Below are positions 18,036 to 27,509 of a stretch of DNA of 64,000 nucleotides, one piece after another. The stretch's first letter is position 1. Each line of letters starts with the position of its first letter. The translations under genes and the position numbers were made by a program. The notes below the pieces were generated by a model. It did no database searches. It was not told the origin of the DNA and was given only the letters and a program-made list of their open reading frames with translations. The DNA comes from Shouchella shacheensis (GTDB lineage Bacteria > Bacillota > Bacilli > Bacillales > Bacillaceae_D): positions 1 to 64,000 of the forward strand of contig NZ_LLYY01000007.1 in NCBI RefSeq assembly GCF_001484965.1, written 5' to 3'.

Positions 18036-18266
18036 TCATTTCTCTGATTCTGCCTCGCTCTCCACAAACTTCAAAATCTCATTCATATCTTCAATTTCTA
18101 GGGCATCTGCAATCTTTTCAATGTGTTCAAACTGAATTCTCTCTCGTTTGCCACTTGCCAGCTCACTCAACGCCGCACGTCGAATGCCAGTCTTTAAATG
18201 AAGTCCATGAACGGTTAAGTCGTGTTTATGAAGAAGGTCGTTCAGTGCTACTTCAACTCTTTTCAT
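18036..18266 (-). CDS. XRE-family HTH regulator (paralog of 10063-10284)
   Basis: 76-residue Cro/CI-type regulator. Shared blocks with the gene at 10063: KRVEV start, TGIRRAALSEL, FEHIEKIADAL. The MKRVEV start at 18266 is chosen by alignment; a longer frame to 18344 exists. It is oriented away from the tctC gene. A GTACG-containing palindrome lies 40 bases upstream. Confidence 0.8.
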   Translation of the reverse strand: MKRVEVALNDLLHKHDLTVHGLHLKTGIRRAALSELASGKRERIQFEHIEKIADALEIEDMNEILKFVESEAESEK

Positions 18267-18304
18267 TGTTTTCACATCTTTTCGTAAAAAGTACTTGCTG
18301 TACC

Positions 18305-18322
18305 TATAAACGTACGTTATAA
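18305..18322. promoter_or_regulatory. Candidate XRE operator shared with 9973-9990
   Basis: TATAAACGTACGTTATAA is an almost perfect palindrome covering the -10 region expected for the minus-strand XRE gene. It contains GTACGTTATA, identical to the operator candidate before the paralogous XRE gene. Autorepression is inferred. The rest of 18323-18653 shows no gene. Confidence 0.5.
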
Positions 18323-18653
18323 TGTGATTTGAAGTTGGACGCATAAGCGTACTAAATTTGTGAAAAAGGGGGAGTTACCGAAATAAAGAAATAGGCCTAT
18401 TTTTGAAACCCTTTCCACAGAAAAGAGAGCTTTAAGCAAAGACAGGGGGGCGTAGCCTGTTACAAGTTGCGCACCGGTATGGGGGACGTGCATTTCATCC
18501 TCAATTGTTCTAGCTTTTGACGAACATCTGAAAGTCGTAAAAGCAATCGAATGTGAGGAGGCGGCAAAGGCAGAGCAAATGATGTAGGAACATATCGCAG
18601 CTAGCAGACATCAAACATTCTTAGTGATCAATACGTGAAAGGGGAGGTTGAGA

Positions 18654-19688
18654 ATGTATAAAGTGTTCAAACGGTTATCGGTTCCTTTGGTTGTGTCGTC
18701 TGTTGTAGTGTTGACGGCGTGTGGAAGTGACAGCCAGGAAGAAGCAGTTGGAGAGAACGGGGAGATGACAGAATGGCCACATGACGAAATTACGTTGATT
18801 ATCCCTTTTGATGCAGGCGGAAGTGTGGACGTGATGGCCAGGGGCATGGCTCCCTATCTTGAAGACGAATTAGGTGTTGATGTAAGGATAGAGAACCACC
18901 CTGGGGCATCTGCGCAAATTGGTGCTTCTCAATTTATAAATTCCCCTGATGATGGATCTGTCTTTTTTGTAGGAACGCAATTATACTTGAGTGCCAACAT
19001 CGCTCTTCAAGGAGCGGACTTTAGCATTGATGATTTTGCGATGGTTAATTATGAACAGTTTGATCCGATTACGATTACTGTTCACGAAGACTCTCCTCAC
19101 GAGACCTTGGATGATCTCATTGAAGACATTGAGAACAATCCGGGGGAGATCAGCTATACGACGATCTATGGAGGGGCGCTACATCTTACAGGGGTGCTCT
19201 TGGAAGATGTACTAGATATTGAATTAAGCCCTGTCTTTTATGATGGGGGCGGCGAAATGCGAAACGCACTTTTAGGACAGCACGCCGATTTTATGATCGG
19301 GAACGCAAATGGCGACTTGGCGATCGGCGATCAGGCACGAGTGCTGGCGGTTGCATCTGAGGATGAAGAAATTTTGAATATTTATGAAGGAACGGAATCT
19401 TTAAACGGATTATTGGATGACCGTGGAGTGGAAATTCCTGATATCGGGTCTGCCAGGTTCATTGCGGCCCATTCTTCCATGAAAGAAACCAACCCTGAGC
19501 TTTTTGATTATTTCGCTGAAGCTTATGAACGTATGTTTGAAAGTGAAGCGTACCAGTCGCATCTAGACGATCAAGGGGCGGACGTCGTCAGTAGTTTCAT
19601 TGGACCGGAAGAAAGTGATGCGATGAATCTGGAGTTGCACGAGTTAGTCCTTCAATATGAATCTGAACTTATGAGCGATGAAAACTAG
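18654..19688 (+). CDS. tctC: Tripartite tricarboxylate transporter substrate-binding protein (TctC)
   Basis: Exported solute-binding lipoprotein of a TTT carboxylate importer, about 344 residues. Lipobox VLTAC with Cys near residue 23, then an acidic linker and the family pattern ITLIIPFDAGGSVDVMARGM, ENHPGASAQIGASQF and YDGGGEMRNALLG. ATG 18654 follows AGGGGAGG by 7 bases; TTG 18648 is too close. It heads an operon with tctB, tctA, a lyase and an AbrB-type protein. The ligand is probably a di- or tricarboxylate. Confidence 0.9.
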   Translation: MYKVFKRLSVPLVVSSVVVLTACGSDSQEEAVGENGEMTEWPHDEITLIIPFDAGGSVDVMARGMAPYLEDELGVDVRIENHPGASAQIGASQFINSPDDGSVFFVGTQLYLSANIALQGADFSIDDFAMVNYEQFDPITITVHEDSPHETLDDLIEDIENNPGEISYTTIYGGALHLTGVLLEDVLDIELSPVFYDGGGEMRNALLGQHADFMIGNANGDLAIGDQARVLAVASEDEEILNIYEGTESLNGLLDDRGVEIPDIGSARFIAAHSSMKETNPELFDYFAEAYERMFESEAYQSHLDDQGADVVSSFIGPEESDAMNLELHELVLQYESELMSDEN

Positions 19689-19752
19689 GCAGGCGGCCAA
19701 GAAGATAAAGCGTTCTCTCTTCTTGGCAATTGAAAGCGAGGTGTAACAAGTC

Positions 19753-20280
19753 ATGATGGCTCATGGAAAATGGGAACTGGCTCATCGCTTGATTCTTCCT
19801 ACTTTGATTTTATGTTTTAGCATTACTTACTTTATTGAAGTGAAGGCACTTTCTTCACAGGATCAATTGTTAATCAATCCAATTTTTTGGGTGGTGCTTT
19901 TTCTTTACCTGTTGGTGATAGTACAGGAATGCAAACAATGGAAACAAAAAAATGAAACGCTTGGGGATGTAAGCGCCACTACAGACATCAATCAAGAAAA
20001 AATGACGCTCGAGGATGCTGAAGCGATCACAAAAAGCGAGGGTGATGCAAGGCTTACAAAGAAAGTGTTTTACTATATGGTTGGAATTGCGTTGTACTTA
20101 GTATTAGTCGAACCCCTCGGTTTCGTCATTGTCACTTTGGCTTTTCTGTCTGTAATGATGCGGGTGCTTGGGACGAAATCTTTCAAAGTGCTCACGACTG
20201 TTCCCATAACCGTTGTGTTGATTATTTATTTTATCTTTGTGGAGGCGCTGGGTATCCCATTCCCTGTCTGGCCTTCGTAG
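19753..20280 (+). CDS. tctB: Tripartite tricarboxylate transporter small subunit (TctB)
   Basis: 175-residue membrane protein with spans near 10-28, 40-58, 100-135 and 145-165, and a charged cytoplasmic loop in the middle. This is the TctB pattern, and it lies between tctC and tctA. It forms the membrane complex with TctA. The start is ATG 19753 after GAGGTG. Confidence 0.85.
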   Translation: MMAHGKWELAHRLILPTLILCFSITYFIEVKALSSQDQLLINPIFWVVLFLYLLVIVQECKQWKQKNETLGDVSATTDINQEKMTLEDAEAITKSEGDARLTKKVFYYMVGIALYLVLVEPLGFVIVTLAFLSVMMRVLGTKSFKVLTTVPITVVLIIYFIFVEALGIPFPVWPS

Positions 20281-20292
20281 GAGGTGGTAGGA

Positions 20293-21809
20293 ATGATCGA
20301 TTGGCATTCAGTGTTGGAAGGCACGATGATGCTCTTGGAATGGGAAAACTTCCTGCTCATTTTTCTTGGAATGATTCTTGGGGTCGTGCTTGGGTCCATC
20401 CCAGGGTTTACAGGTTCTCTTGGAATCGCAGTCATGCTGCCACTCACGTTTATGATGGATCCGCTGCCTGCGCTCGTCTTTTTGCTTTCGATTTATACTG
20501 GGGGCTTATTTGGAGGAGCGATCACGGCGGTATTGCTTAATACACCAGGTTCACCGGCTGCAGTGGCCACGACGATCGATGGGTACCCAATGACACAAAA
20601 GGGGTTATCTGGAAGAGCTTTGGGAATCGCAATTGCTTCCTCTTCCATCGGTGGGTTTCTAGGAATATTTGTGCTTTTCATTATCATTGAACCGCTGGCT
20701 AGTTTTGCTTTAATGTTTGGTCCGATTGAACTGTTTATGATTGCTGTCTTTGGTTTAACCATTATCGCAGCGTTAAAAGGCGGAAGTTTCGTAAAAACTC
20801 TCTATGCCGGTTTGTTTGGGATCCTATTAGGAACAATTGGCATGTCCAGCACAGGGGCGGTACGAGGGACGTTCGGTGAAGTGAATTTATTGGACGGGAT
20901 CCCTCTTATTCCTGCCTTGATTGGGTTGTTTGCCATATCCGAACTTTTCTTCTTAGTGGACAAGAAGTACGTAGCCACTCAGCAAGTGAAGAGAAACAAT
21001 GGTACTGAATTGTTGGATGGGATCAAGCGGGCGCTTAAATCTCCATTCAATATTGTACGCTCCAGCGGGATTGGTGTATTCATTGGTGCGCTTCCAGCGG
21101 CAGGCTCAACCGTTGCCAGTCTGCTCAGTTATAACGAAGCGAAGCGCGCTTCCAAAGATAAAGAACGTTTCGGAAAAGGGAATGAGGAAGGCGTAATCGC
21201 CGCAGAGTCCGCGAATAATGCTTCAGAAGGGGGGCGCTGGCAACGATGTTGGTGCTGGGTATCCCTGGAAGTGCATCTGCAGCTATGCTTTTAGGAGCCA
21301 TTGTCATGCAGGGCTGGGTGCCGGGGCCAAGGTTATTTATTGACCATACCTCTGTCCTCTATGGGGTCATTATGGCTGAGTTTGTATCCATGATTGTCCT
21401 GTTTATTGTCGGCGCTGCTTTCTGTTTACTGGCAAGCAGAGTGGTTCAAGTTCCGACAAGAGTTTTGATTCCTGTGGTCACCATTTTTGCGTTGATTGGT
21501 GCATTTTCCGAACGGAATTTACTCTTTGATGCTTCGATCGTCTTTATTTTTGGGTTGATTGGATGGTATTTGAGAAGAAACGAATACCCAGTCATTGCCG
21601 TCGTATTAGGATTAATCTTAGGGCCGATTGCGGATCAGGAATTGCTTCGATCCGTCCAGCTGTACGGCGATCAAACCTGGTTGGCGTTTTTCCAGCGGCC
21701 CATCAGCCTGATTATGATGATGATTACGGTAGCGGGTGCATTAACGCCATTTATTCTTAAGAGGGTAAGGAAAAAGAGAATTGAAGAGTCTTCACAGCAT
21801 TCGTTATGA
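20293..21809 (+). pseudogene. tctA: TctA large permease subunit, broken by one missing G
   Basis: The large TTT permease normally has about 500 residues in one frame. Here residues 1 to about 311 (GSIPGFTGSLGIAVMLPLTF, then LLNTPGSPAA) lie in one frame and the rest (MLVLGIPGSASAAMLLGAIV to the end) in another. The break is in a G6 run at 21229-21234; adding one G restores EGGALATMLVLGIPGS, as in intact TctA. The remainder is undamaged, so a sequencing error is likely. ATG 20293 follows GGAGGTGG. The substrate is translocated with TctB. Confidence 0.85.
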
Positions 21810-21846
21810 AAAATAGATCAAATAAAACCAGTAGAGGTGTTTCACA

Positions 21847-22731
21847 ATGTCTCGTAATGAAAGGTTTCATCATCTGCTTTCGACGGATGAATTCGTCGTC
21901 GCTCCCGGGGCGGCCAATGCGATCACGGCAAGATTAATCGAGGAAGCGGGGTTTCCCGCGGTTTATATAACAGGAGCCGGTATTTCAAATTCAATGCTCG
22001 GCGTCGCAGATGTTGGGTTGGTTTCTTTTAAGGAAGTAGTAGACCAAGTGCACTATATTACCGATGCAGTCAGCATTCCAGTCATTGCTGATGCAGACAC
22101 AGGATTCGGAAATGCGGTGAATGTCATTCGAACCGTGAAAGAGTTTGAAAAAGCAGGAGTCTCAGCCATTCAATTAGAAGACCAAGTGACCCCGAAGAAG
22201 TGTGGGCATTTTGACGGAAAACAGATCGTATCGCAAGAAGAGATGGTGCTCAAAATTCAAGCAGCTAAAGATGCGAAAAAGGATCCATACTTTAAGATTA
22301 TCGCCAGGACAGATGCGATTGCGATCGAAGGAATTGATGCGGCGATCGAGCGCGCTCATGCTTACGTAGAGGCAGGAGCTGACATCACGTTTGTAGAAGC
22401 GCCACGTAACGAGGAAGAAATGAGGCAAATCACTTCTGAATTGAACGGCGTTCCTCAGGTCGCCAATATGGTGGAGCATGGGTTAACCCCAATATTAAAC
22501 AATGCGGAATTAACAACGCTTGGTTTTCGGATCGTATTGTATGCCAACTTTCTTCAGAGGAGAACCATTAAAGCCATGCAGGAATCCTTGCTTCAACTTA
22601 AGGAAGAAGGGTCGACAACATCTCAAATGAACGACATTATTACGATGGACGAGAGGAACCGAATAACCAATCGAGCTCGGATCAAAGAGTGGGAAAAACA
22701 ATACATCCAGCTAAGCTCCCTGAGTGAATAA
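21847..22731 (+). CDS. Isocitrate lyase/PEP mutase superfamily enzyme (methylisocitrate-lyase-like)
   Basis: 294-residue TIM-barrel lyase. Family motifs are present: substrate/metal loop DADTGFG, QLEDQ, catalytic loop KKCGH with its Cys, and ARTDA. It could be a methylisocitrate lyase, 2,3-dimethylmalate lyase or oxaloacetate decarboxylase; motifs alone do not decide. Its place after the TTT transporter suggests it cleaves the imported carboxylate. It starts after GTAGAGGTG and overlaps the next gene by 8 bases. Confidence 0.85.
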   Translation: MSRNERFHHLLSTDEFVVAPGAANAITARLIEEAGFPAVYITGAGISNSMLGVADVGLVSFKEVVDQVHYITDAVSIPVIADADTGFGNAVNVIRTVKEFEKAGVSAIQLEDQVTPKKCGHFDGKQIVSQEEMVLKIQAAKDAKKDPYFKIIARTDAIAIEGIDAAIERAHAYVEAGADITFVEAPRNEEEMRQITSELNGVPQVANMVEHGLTPILNNAELTTLGFRIVLYANFLQRRTIKAMQESLLQLKEEGSTTSQMNDIITMDERNRITNRARIKEWEKQYIQLSSLSE

Positions 22732-23740
22732 CATTCAAAGACTTGCTTTCTGGCCCGTCGTCATTATCGTGGCGTCGATCTTTTATCTCCTAAACATTCC
22801 TGCTGGATTTCTCATCGGATCTTTATGCGTGGGAATGTACTGCAGCTTTTTCATTAAGAACACAAAGGTTACTAAGCAAGTGTTTCCTGTAGCGCTCGGG
22901 CTGATAGGGATTTCTTTAGGCAGTGCTGTCGATGTTCCGTTAATATGGGATTCAATTATGCGTTTTGGTTGGGCGATTGTGTTTGGGATAGCCGCCACTA
23001 TCGGATGTGGGTTGGTTCTTGCGTTTATCCTTCACAGAAGCACAAGCATTGACAAGAAAACGGCCGTCTATTCATTTATCCCGGGCGGAGCTTCAGAAGT
23101 TCTCGGGCTTGCTGATCGTGATGGTGCCAATATTAGTATTGTGGCTGCCTTCCATTCTGTCCGAGTCATCCTCTTTGTCGGCTTTATCCCGGTTTTCGTT
23201 GGGGTGGGAGCAGGGCAGGGGACGAGGACGCGGGTGATTGCGGATATACTGTCTTTGGGCGCATCGATTCTCCCCATTGTTCTTATCTTATTCGCGGCGA
23301 TATCGGTACACTATCTCTTCCCAATTCCAGCGGGTCCGTTATTGTTTTCAACGATCATCATGGTGTTGCTGGCCCCCTTCGCATCGTTCGAGGTTCCGGT
23401 CCTATTAGCTGGAATCGGACAAATGCTGATTGGTGCTTCGGTAGGTCTGCGTTTTAATCGGGAGACACTGCAGACATTACGGGAAATCAAGTGGACAAGT
23501 ATTGGCCTTGTGGTGAGTATGGTTGGAATGACCATCTTGATTGGTGTTGCATTCAGTCTTTGGGCACGGGTCGACGTCTTTAGTGCAGTGTTAGGCTGGA
23601 TCCCGGCTGGCGCTGGAGAAATGTCTTCTACTGCTATCGTTCTACAATTGGATGAAATGACGGTCATTACCGTTCAGCTTATTCGTTTGTATACCGTTTT
23701 CTTCTGTCTCCCTCTGTTTGTGTATTGGTTAAATAAATAG
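22724..23740 (+). CDS. AbrB family (duplicated membrane domain) protein
   Basis: 338-residue polytopic membrane protein with two related halves; IPGGASEVLGLADRDG in half one corresponds to IPAGAGEMSSTAIVLQ in half two. This is the 'AbrB duplication' family, often mislabelled as ammonia monooxygenase or transcription factor. Likely a transporter. GTG start overlapping the lyase gene indicates coupling, so it may export or import a product of the pathway. Confidence 0.8.
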   Translation: MNNIQRLAFWPVVIIVASIFYLLNIPAGFLIGSLCVGMYCSFFIKNTKVTKQVFPVALGLIGISLGSAVDVPLIWDSIMRFGWAIVFGIAATIGCGLVLAFILHRSTSIDKKTAVYSFIPGGASEVLGLADRDGANISIVAAFHSVRVILFVGFIPVFVGVGAGQGTRTRVIADILSLGASILPIVLILFAAISVHYLFPIPAGPLLFSTIIMVLLAPFASFEVPVLLAGIGQMLIGASVGLRFNRETLQTLREIKWTSIGLVVSMVGMTILIGVAFSLWARVDVFSAVLGWIPAGAGEMSSTAIVLQLDEMTVITVQLIRLYTVFFCLPLFVYWLNK

Positions 23741-23865
23741 AACTAGGCAGAGGAAACGGAAAGGAGGCAGTTGCTGATCGATTCAGCTGCCTCATCGATT
23801 AGGAAGTAAGTGACAAAGGCTATATGTGTTAAACGGATACGGTTATTAACAAGCCATCCGCTTCT

Positions 23866-24095
23866 CCCCCCGTGCAACTGCAACGCTCCGCAAGCAGTTG
23901 TAGATAACCCAGTCTCGACATTTCTTTACGTGTTGTGCAGAACATTTCAGTAAGCTCCGCGTGCCTCCATTAAGTAACGTTTGACGTCGGTCATGACGAG
24001 CAGCGCTTCTTCTGCTTCAAGATACCAGACGAAACGGAATGCTTATCGATCCCATTTTCGTATTCTAGGACGGCTTGTTCGTTTGGTCAATGTCC
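23866..24095 (-). pseudogene. Decayed third copy of the 116-residue protein
   Basis: Nucleotide similarity to 9310-9663 and 10871-11221 is plain on the minus strand, with blocks reading KRYL..EAR, EEALLVMTDVKRYL and CGALQLH. Several deletions and frame changes break it and the start is missing. It no longer has an XRE partner; a GNAT relic follows. Confidence 0.75.
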
Positions 24096-24297
24096 GTCTA
24101 ACTGCAAATGCCATTTGCCTAATAGGAAAACAAACGTGAGGGTCATTTTTTTAGATGAAAAATGAGAAGGAATGGGCAATAAAGAAAGTACTTTAACCGA
24201 AGGCCGTGATATACTATTGTTAATAAATGCTCACACTTGATAGTATTCATAAGTAAGGTGGTGATCAGGGTGAGCAAGGACGAGGAGGAAGAAAAAC

Positions 24298-25005
24298 ATG
24301 CCAACTCCCACTACGAATAGACAAATCAAACCCATCTCAGTTGAATTTGAAAACGAGGCAGATCGGGAGCAGTTTCTAAATTGGGCCGAGAGCAAGCGGA
24401 AAACTCAGTCTAAGGATCTGTTCAGAGCAAGAAAAGGCATTAGAAAAGCTAGAGCAATGCAAAAGAACGGAACATTCAAATTTGGACGCTAATATACTCC
24501 CGATCACGAAAATTGACAAAGAGCTAATTAAAAAATTTGATTGCAATGACGATGTAGTTAAGGAGTTTCTAAAAGAAGCCAGCCTAGCTATCATTCCAAA
24601 AATTTAGCAAAAACCCGTGTTTTTGCCACGGATGACAGCATCGTTGGGTTTTATACTCTTTTCGCAGATCATATAAGAGTGCCTAAAAGTAAAATTCTGA
24701 AACAAGGATGGGAAGAGTATGATGACCTTCCTGTTAAAATGCTTCCTGCTGTGAGGTTGCATTACTTGGGAAGAGATATTAAGTACGAAGGCAAGAAGTA
24801 TGGCTCATCCATTTTATAAGAAGCTATGGGCAAATGCGTGCAGTTATCTGAGTCAGTTGGAATACCGTTTATCTGTTTGGAGTCCCCGCCTCATCGCGAG
24901 GAATACTACAAGGCTCATGGTTTTACTCGCATATCCATGGATATGATTATTCCAAAGGGAATTTTGAGGAGAAACAATCTTCAATTAACGGTCCATATTG
25001 CTTAA
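24298..25005 (+). pseudogene. GNAT acetyltransferase module, decayed, with its N-terminal segment
   Basis: The first frame encodes a 64-residue piece (PISVEFENEADREQFLNWAE). Its true continuation is in another frame: EQEKALEKLEQCKRTEHSNL, then the GNAT start KKFDCNDDVVKEFLKEA. After another shift comes a clear acetyltransferase core: TRVFATDDSIVGFYTLFADH, VRLHYLGRDIKYEGKKYG, CLESPPHREEYYKAHGF. An in-frame TAA near 24818 also breaks it. It resembles GNAT proteins of toxin-antitoxin type. Related N-terminal pieces recur at 50993 and 55062. Confidence 0.7.
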
Positions 25006-25067
25006 TAATGGCAGTATTCTAAAATATTCATGACCCAAGGAACTTCGATAAAAAAGGGGGGATACCT

Positions 25068-25790
25068 GTGCTAGATAACTGGATATTTTTAGAATTGGGA
25101 GGATCATCTTCTCAAACAATTATATATGATCAATCAAAAGATTCTTTTAGCTTTCATCCCGGCATTCTAAATGCCGAAAAGTGTATTGCTCTAGCATGTC
25201 CGGGCCTTATAAAAGAAAATATGGTCTACTATGCAACCAACTTAGGTTGGCCAGATAAAGCTGATCCAAGAAAAGAATTAAATGCACCTAGTATTCAAAT
25301 AGTAGAAAATGATGTGGTAGCAGCTAGTTTGGGGGAAAGTGTTCTGCGTTCAGAAAACTCGAACTTAATGAATTTACATTTCATCTCTTTAGGAACAGGA
25401 GTAGGTAGTGCTTCGGTTTTCAATAATCAAGCTTATGACTTAGATTTGGGCCACCTTCATATTGGTGGCAAGAATTATTGTGAGGGTTGTCGCAGTTTTG
25501 GATGCCTAAATTCAGAATTAGAATCAAAGCGTTTGCCGAAGTATTTAAGCAATAAGAACATCACATTTATTGCTGAAAAATTGGCAACAGCGATCGGTAT
25601 CAAAAACATAAATTCAGATGCCCTCTTGGCATTAGGTGGGGGGATATCCAGGGGGTATCCCGAAATTGCCCAAAGGTTAGATGAACTTATCCCGAACAAT
25701 GTGGAGGTAACGGTTACACCGGAGCAATCAAAATCAGCTGCTTTTGCAGGTTTGTATCACCTTGTGAGTCGAAGATTAATGGAGTTCTAA
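25068..25790 (+). CDS. ROK-family protein (sugar-kinase-like)
   Basis: 240 residues, shorter than the usual 290-300. Typical ROK features are a phosphate-loop-like start (FLELGGSSSQT), an acidic ISLGTGVGSASV segment and the zinc signature GHLHIGGKNYCEGCRSFGCL. The last part LGGGISRGYPEIAQRL is the C-terminal nucleotide-site helix. GTG follows a GGGGGG run. It may be a sugar kinase or a degenerate regulator without HTH; the expected GHxx.. catalytic Asp context is not obvious. No sugar genes are next to it. Confidence 0.75.
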   Translation: MLDNWIFLELGGSSSQTIIYDQSKDSFSFHPGILNAEKCIALACPGLIKENMVYYATNLGWPDKADPRKELNAPSIQIVENDVVAASLGESVLRSENSNLMNLHFISLGTGVGSASVFNNQAYDLDLGHLHIGGKNYCEGCRSFGCLNSELESKRLPKYLSNKNITFIAEKLATAIGIKNINSDALLALGGGISRGYPEIAQRLDELIPNNVEVTVTPEQSKSAAFAGLYHLVSRRLMEF

Positions 25791-25815
25791 CCAATATTGG
25801 AAAAGATTATTCCAG

Positions 25816-25919
25816 AATTGAGGCGCGATTGCAGCATAAAGCATTGTGCCCCTTATGCCGTATAAGGGCCATTTAAAGGCATTGAATATTATATTTGTTC
25901 ACCAATCGAGGCGCGATTG
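25816..25919. repeat. Two copies of a 16-base repeat (AATYGAGGCGCGATTG)
   Basis: AATTGAGGCGCGATTG at 25816 and AATCGAGGCGCGATTG at 25904 frame a smaller hairpin (CCCTTAT/ATAAGGG). The second copy contains CAATCG/CGATTG arms. They lie between the ROK gene and the small gene at 26008. Role unknown; operator or relic of a mobile element end. Confidence 0.4.
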
Positions 25920-26007
25920 TTGAATAGCTAAAAGTTACTTGGAGCTAATCGTTTGAATATGGTCATCCTTTATTTGTGTTTATAATGAAGGCATGGAGGG
26001 ATGTAAA

Positions 26008-26253
26008 ATGAGATGGGAAGAAGCCCGAGAACTATTTCCTAATCAGTTTCTTTTAGTTTCCATTTTAAATTACCATTATGAAGGTAACAAAAAGATAATT
26101 GATGAGGTAGCTCCAATACGACCAATCAAAGATGAAGATGCGAATAAAGCTTTTTTCAATGCAGAAGAAGGAACATTGGTTTACCATACTGAGAATACAG
26201 ATTTTGTAATCCATATACGTAAAGATCCTTTAATGAAAGTGAGAAGGATCTAA
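26008..26253 (+). CDS. Small hypothetical protein, partner of the aspartic protease gene
   Basis: 81 residues from ATG 26008, which follows GGAGGG by 7 bases; the upstream ATG 25993 contains that site. Unknown family. The C-terminal half reads as a beta-rich piece (FNAEEGTLVYHTENTDFVIH). Its stop overlaps the next ATG (TAATG), so the two genes are co-translated. Confidence 0.65.
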   Translation: MRWEEARELFPNQFLLVSILNYHYEGNKKIIDEVAPIRPIKDEDANKAFFNAEEGTLVYHTENTDFVIHIRKDPLMKVRRI

Positions 26254-26640
26254 TGAATCTATTTTATGATGGGCAACTTATCACAACTTCTTTAACTGTC
26301 ACATTCCGTGGGGAGGCACTAAGAATAGATAATGTGGTCGTGGATACCGGATCCTCTCATACTGTTATTTCACCAGATATTTTAGAAACAATTGGAGTAA
26401 CATAGGAGAACGGTGACACGATTTATGAAGCATATGGGATTGGCGGCAGTGTTCCATTTTATACAAAAAACATGGACAAAATACAGATAGACTCATTCAT
26501 TGTTAAAGACTTCCAAGTGGATGTAGGGTTGTTGCCTAAGGAACATAGTGCAATGCTCGGATTAGATATTTTAAAACAACATAATTTCGTCATTGATTTA
26601 GAAAGTTTAGAACTGTACTCTTCAAAAGAGGGAATTACAG
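26253..26640 (+). pseudogene. Retropepsin-like aspartic protease with in-frame TAG
   Basis: The active-site motif VVDTGSSHTVIS and the downstream GLDILKQHNFVIDLE place this in the retroviral-type (clan AA) aspartic protease family. An in-frame TAG at 26403 separates the catalytic segment from the rest, and the normal C-terminus runs into foreign sequence before a repeat-rich element. It is probably inactive unless the TAG is read through or a sequencing error. Confidence 0.7.
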
Positions 26641-26711
26641 TATTTTTCCGCATTTCAAGCGCGGCGCTTTTCTTGCCATCTTCCTTCTCGCTTTCGTTTA
26701 AGGTTAGGTAT

Positions 26712-27154
26712 TCAACTTTCGGACACGAAAAGCGCGCCTGGCCCACTGGTATAAGGGAATTGGGTGTAGCTATTCTGGATAGGAACGATCCTCGTACCGA
26801 CAAGAGGAGCTTCAATCGGACAAGAGGAGAGCTCATACGGACAAGAGCGAGCCTCCATCGGACAAGAGGAGAGCTCATACGGACAGGAGCGAGCCTCCAT
26901 CGGACAAGAGGAGAGCTCATACGGACAAGAGCGAGTCTCAATCGGACAAGAGGAGAGCTCATACGGACAGGAGCGAGCCTCCATCGGACAAGAGGAGAGC
27001 TCATACGGACAGGAGCGAGCTTCAATCGGACAGGAGGAGTGCTTATACCGACAAGAGCGAGATTCAATCGGACAGGAGAAGCAACACCCCCGGGGTTCTC
27101 TCCTACTAACAAAGAAACAGGGATTCCACTGTGTTTTTCAACTCGGAAAGTTGA
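26712..27154. repeat. MITE-like element with internal 21/42-bp tandem repeats, copy 1
   Basis: Inverted ends TCAACTTTCGGA and TCGGAAAGTTGA (one mismatch) enclose about 443 bases. The core is a tandem array whose 42-bp period is made of two 21-bp halves, CGGACAAGAGGAGAGCTCAT and CGGACAAGAGCGAGCCTCCA. Because 21 is a multiple of three without stops, several frames stay open on both strands and mimic proteins such as RTRGELIRTRASLH; these are not genes. Copy 2 lies at 30939-31193. Confidence 0.7.
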
Positions 27155-27419
27155 GTTAGGTATTTCTCGAGCCTCTCCAATTCTTTTTCCTTAATTCAAG
27201 TGTTACATATTGAGAGGTAAGCACGTAAAAAAGGAATGATATTCACCCTTAATTAAACGTTTGATTAACCCACAAACGCAGCCTCCCCCTCCCCCTCAAA
27301 AAACTCCACAACAAATAGTTGTATTATTCTAAAATCTATTGTTTTTCCCTTTCAGCCCATAGTACAATCGAATCAGCCGGTGGGATACCCATAGGCTTAT
27401 ACGGAATTTTTCACGAGTG

Positions 27420-27506
27420 ATGAACCGGACGATCACGGTGGCGCTCAGTGGAGAAGATTACCGGCTTCGCCGCGCTGAAAAGACGATGAAAGAAGAAAGG
27501 GTGTAA
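27420..27506 (+). CDS. Possible 28-residue ORF before the amidase gene
   Basis: MNRTITVALSGEDYRLRRAE and eight further residues. It is GC-rich like the phage-like genes that follow and ends 3 bases before the amidase ATG. No clear ribosome site, and it may be the tail of a larger lost phage gene. The stretch 27195-27419 holds no other candidate. Confidence 0.3.
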   Translation: MNRTITVALSGEDYRLRRAEKTMKEERV

Positions 27507-27509
27507 CGA

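Noticed and set aside
26712-27100. Possible CRISPR array
   Set aside because: The repeats are contiguous 21/42-bp tandem units without unique spacers, and no cas gene is present.
26459-27194. Long open frames on both strands encoding repeats such as RTRGELIRTRASL or SSPLVRWRLAPV
   Set aside because: They are by-products of the 21/42-bp tandem repeats, which are stop-free in several frames; no ribosome site or family supports any of them as genes. The first part of the plus frame is the protease pseudogene.
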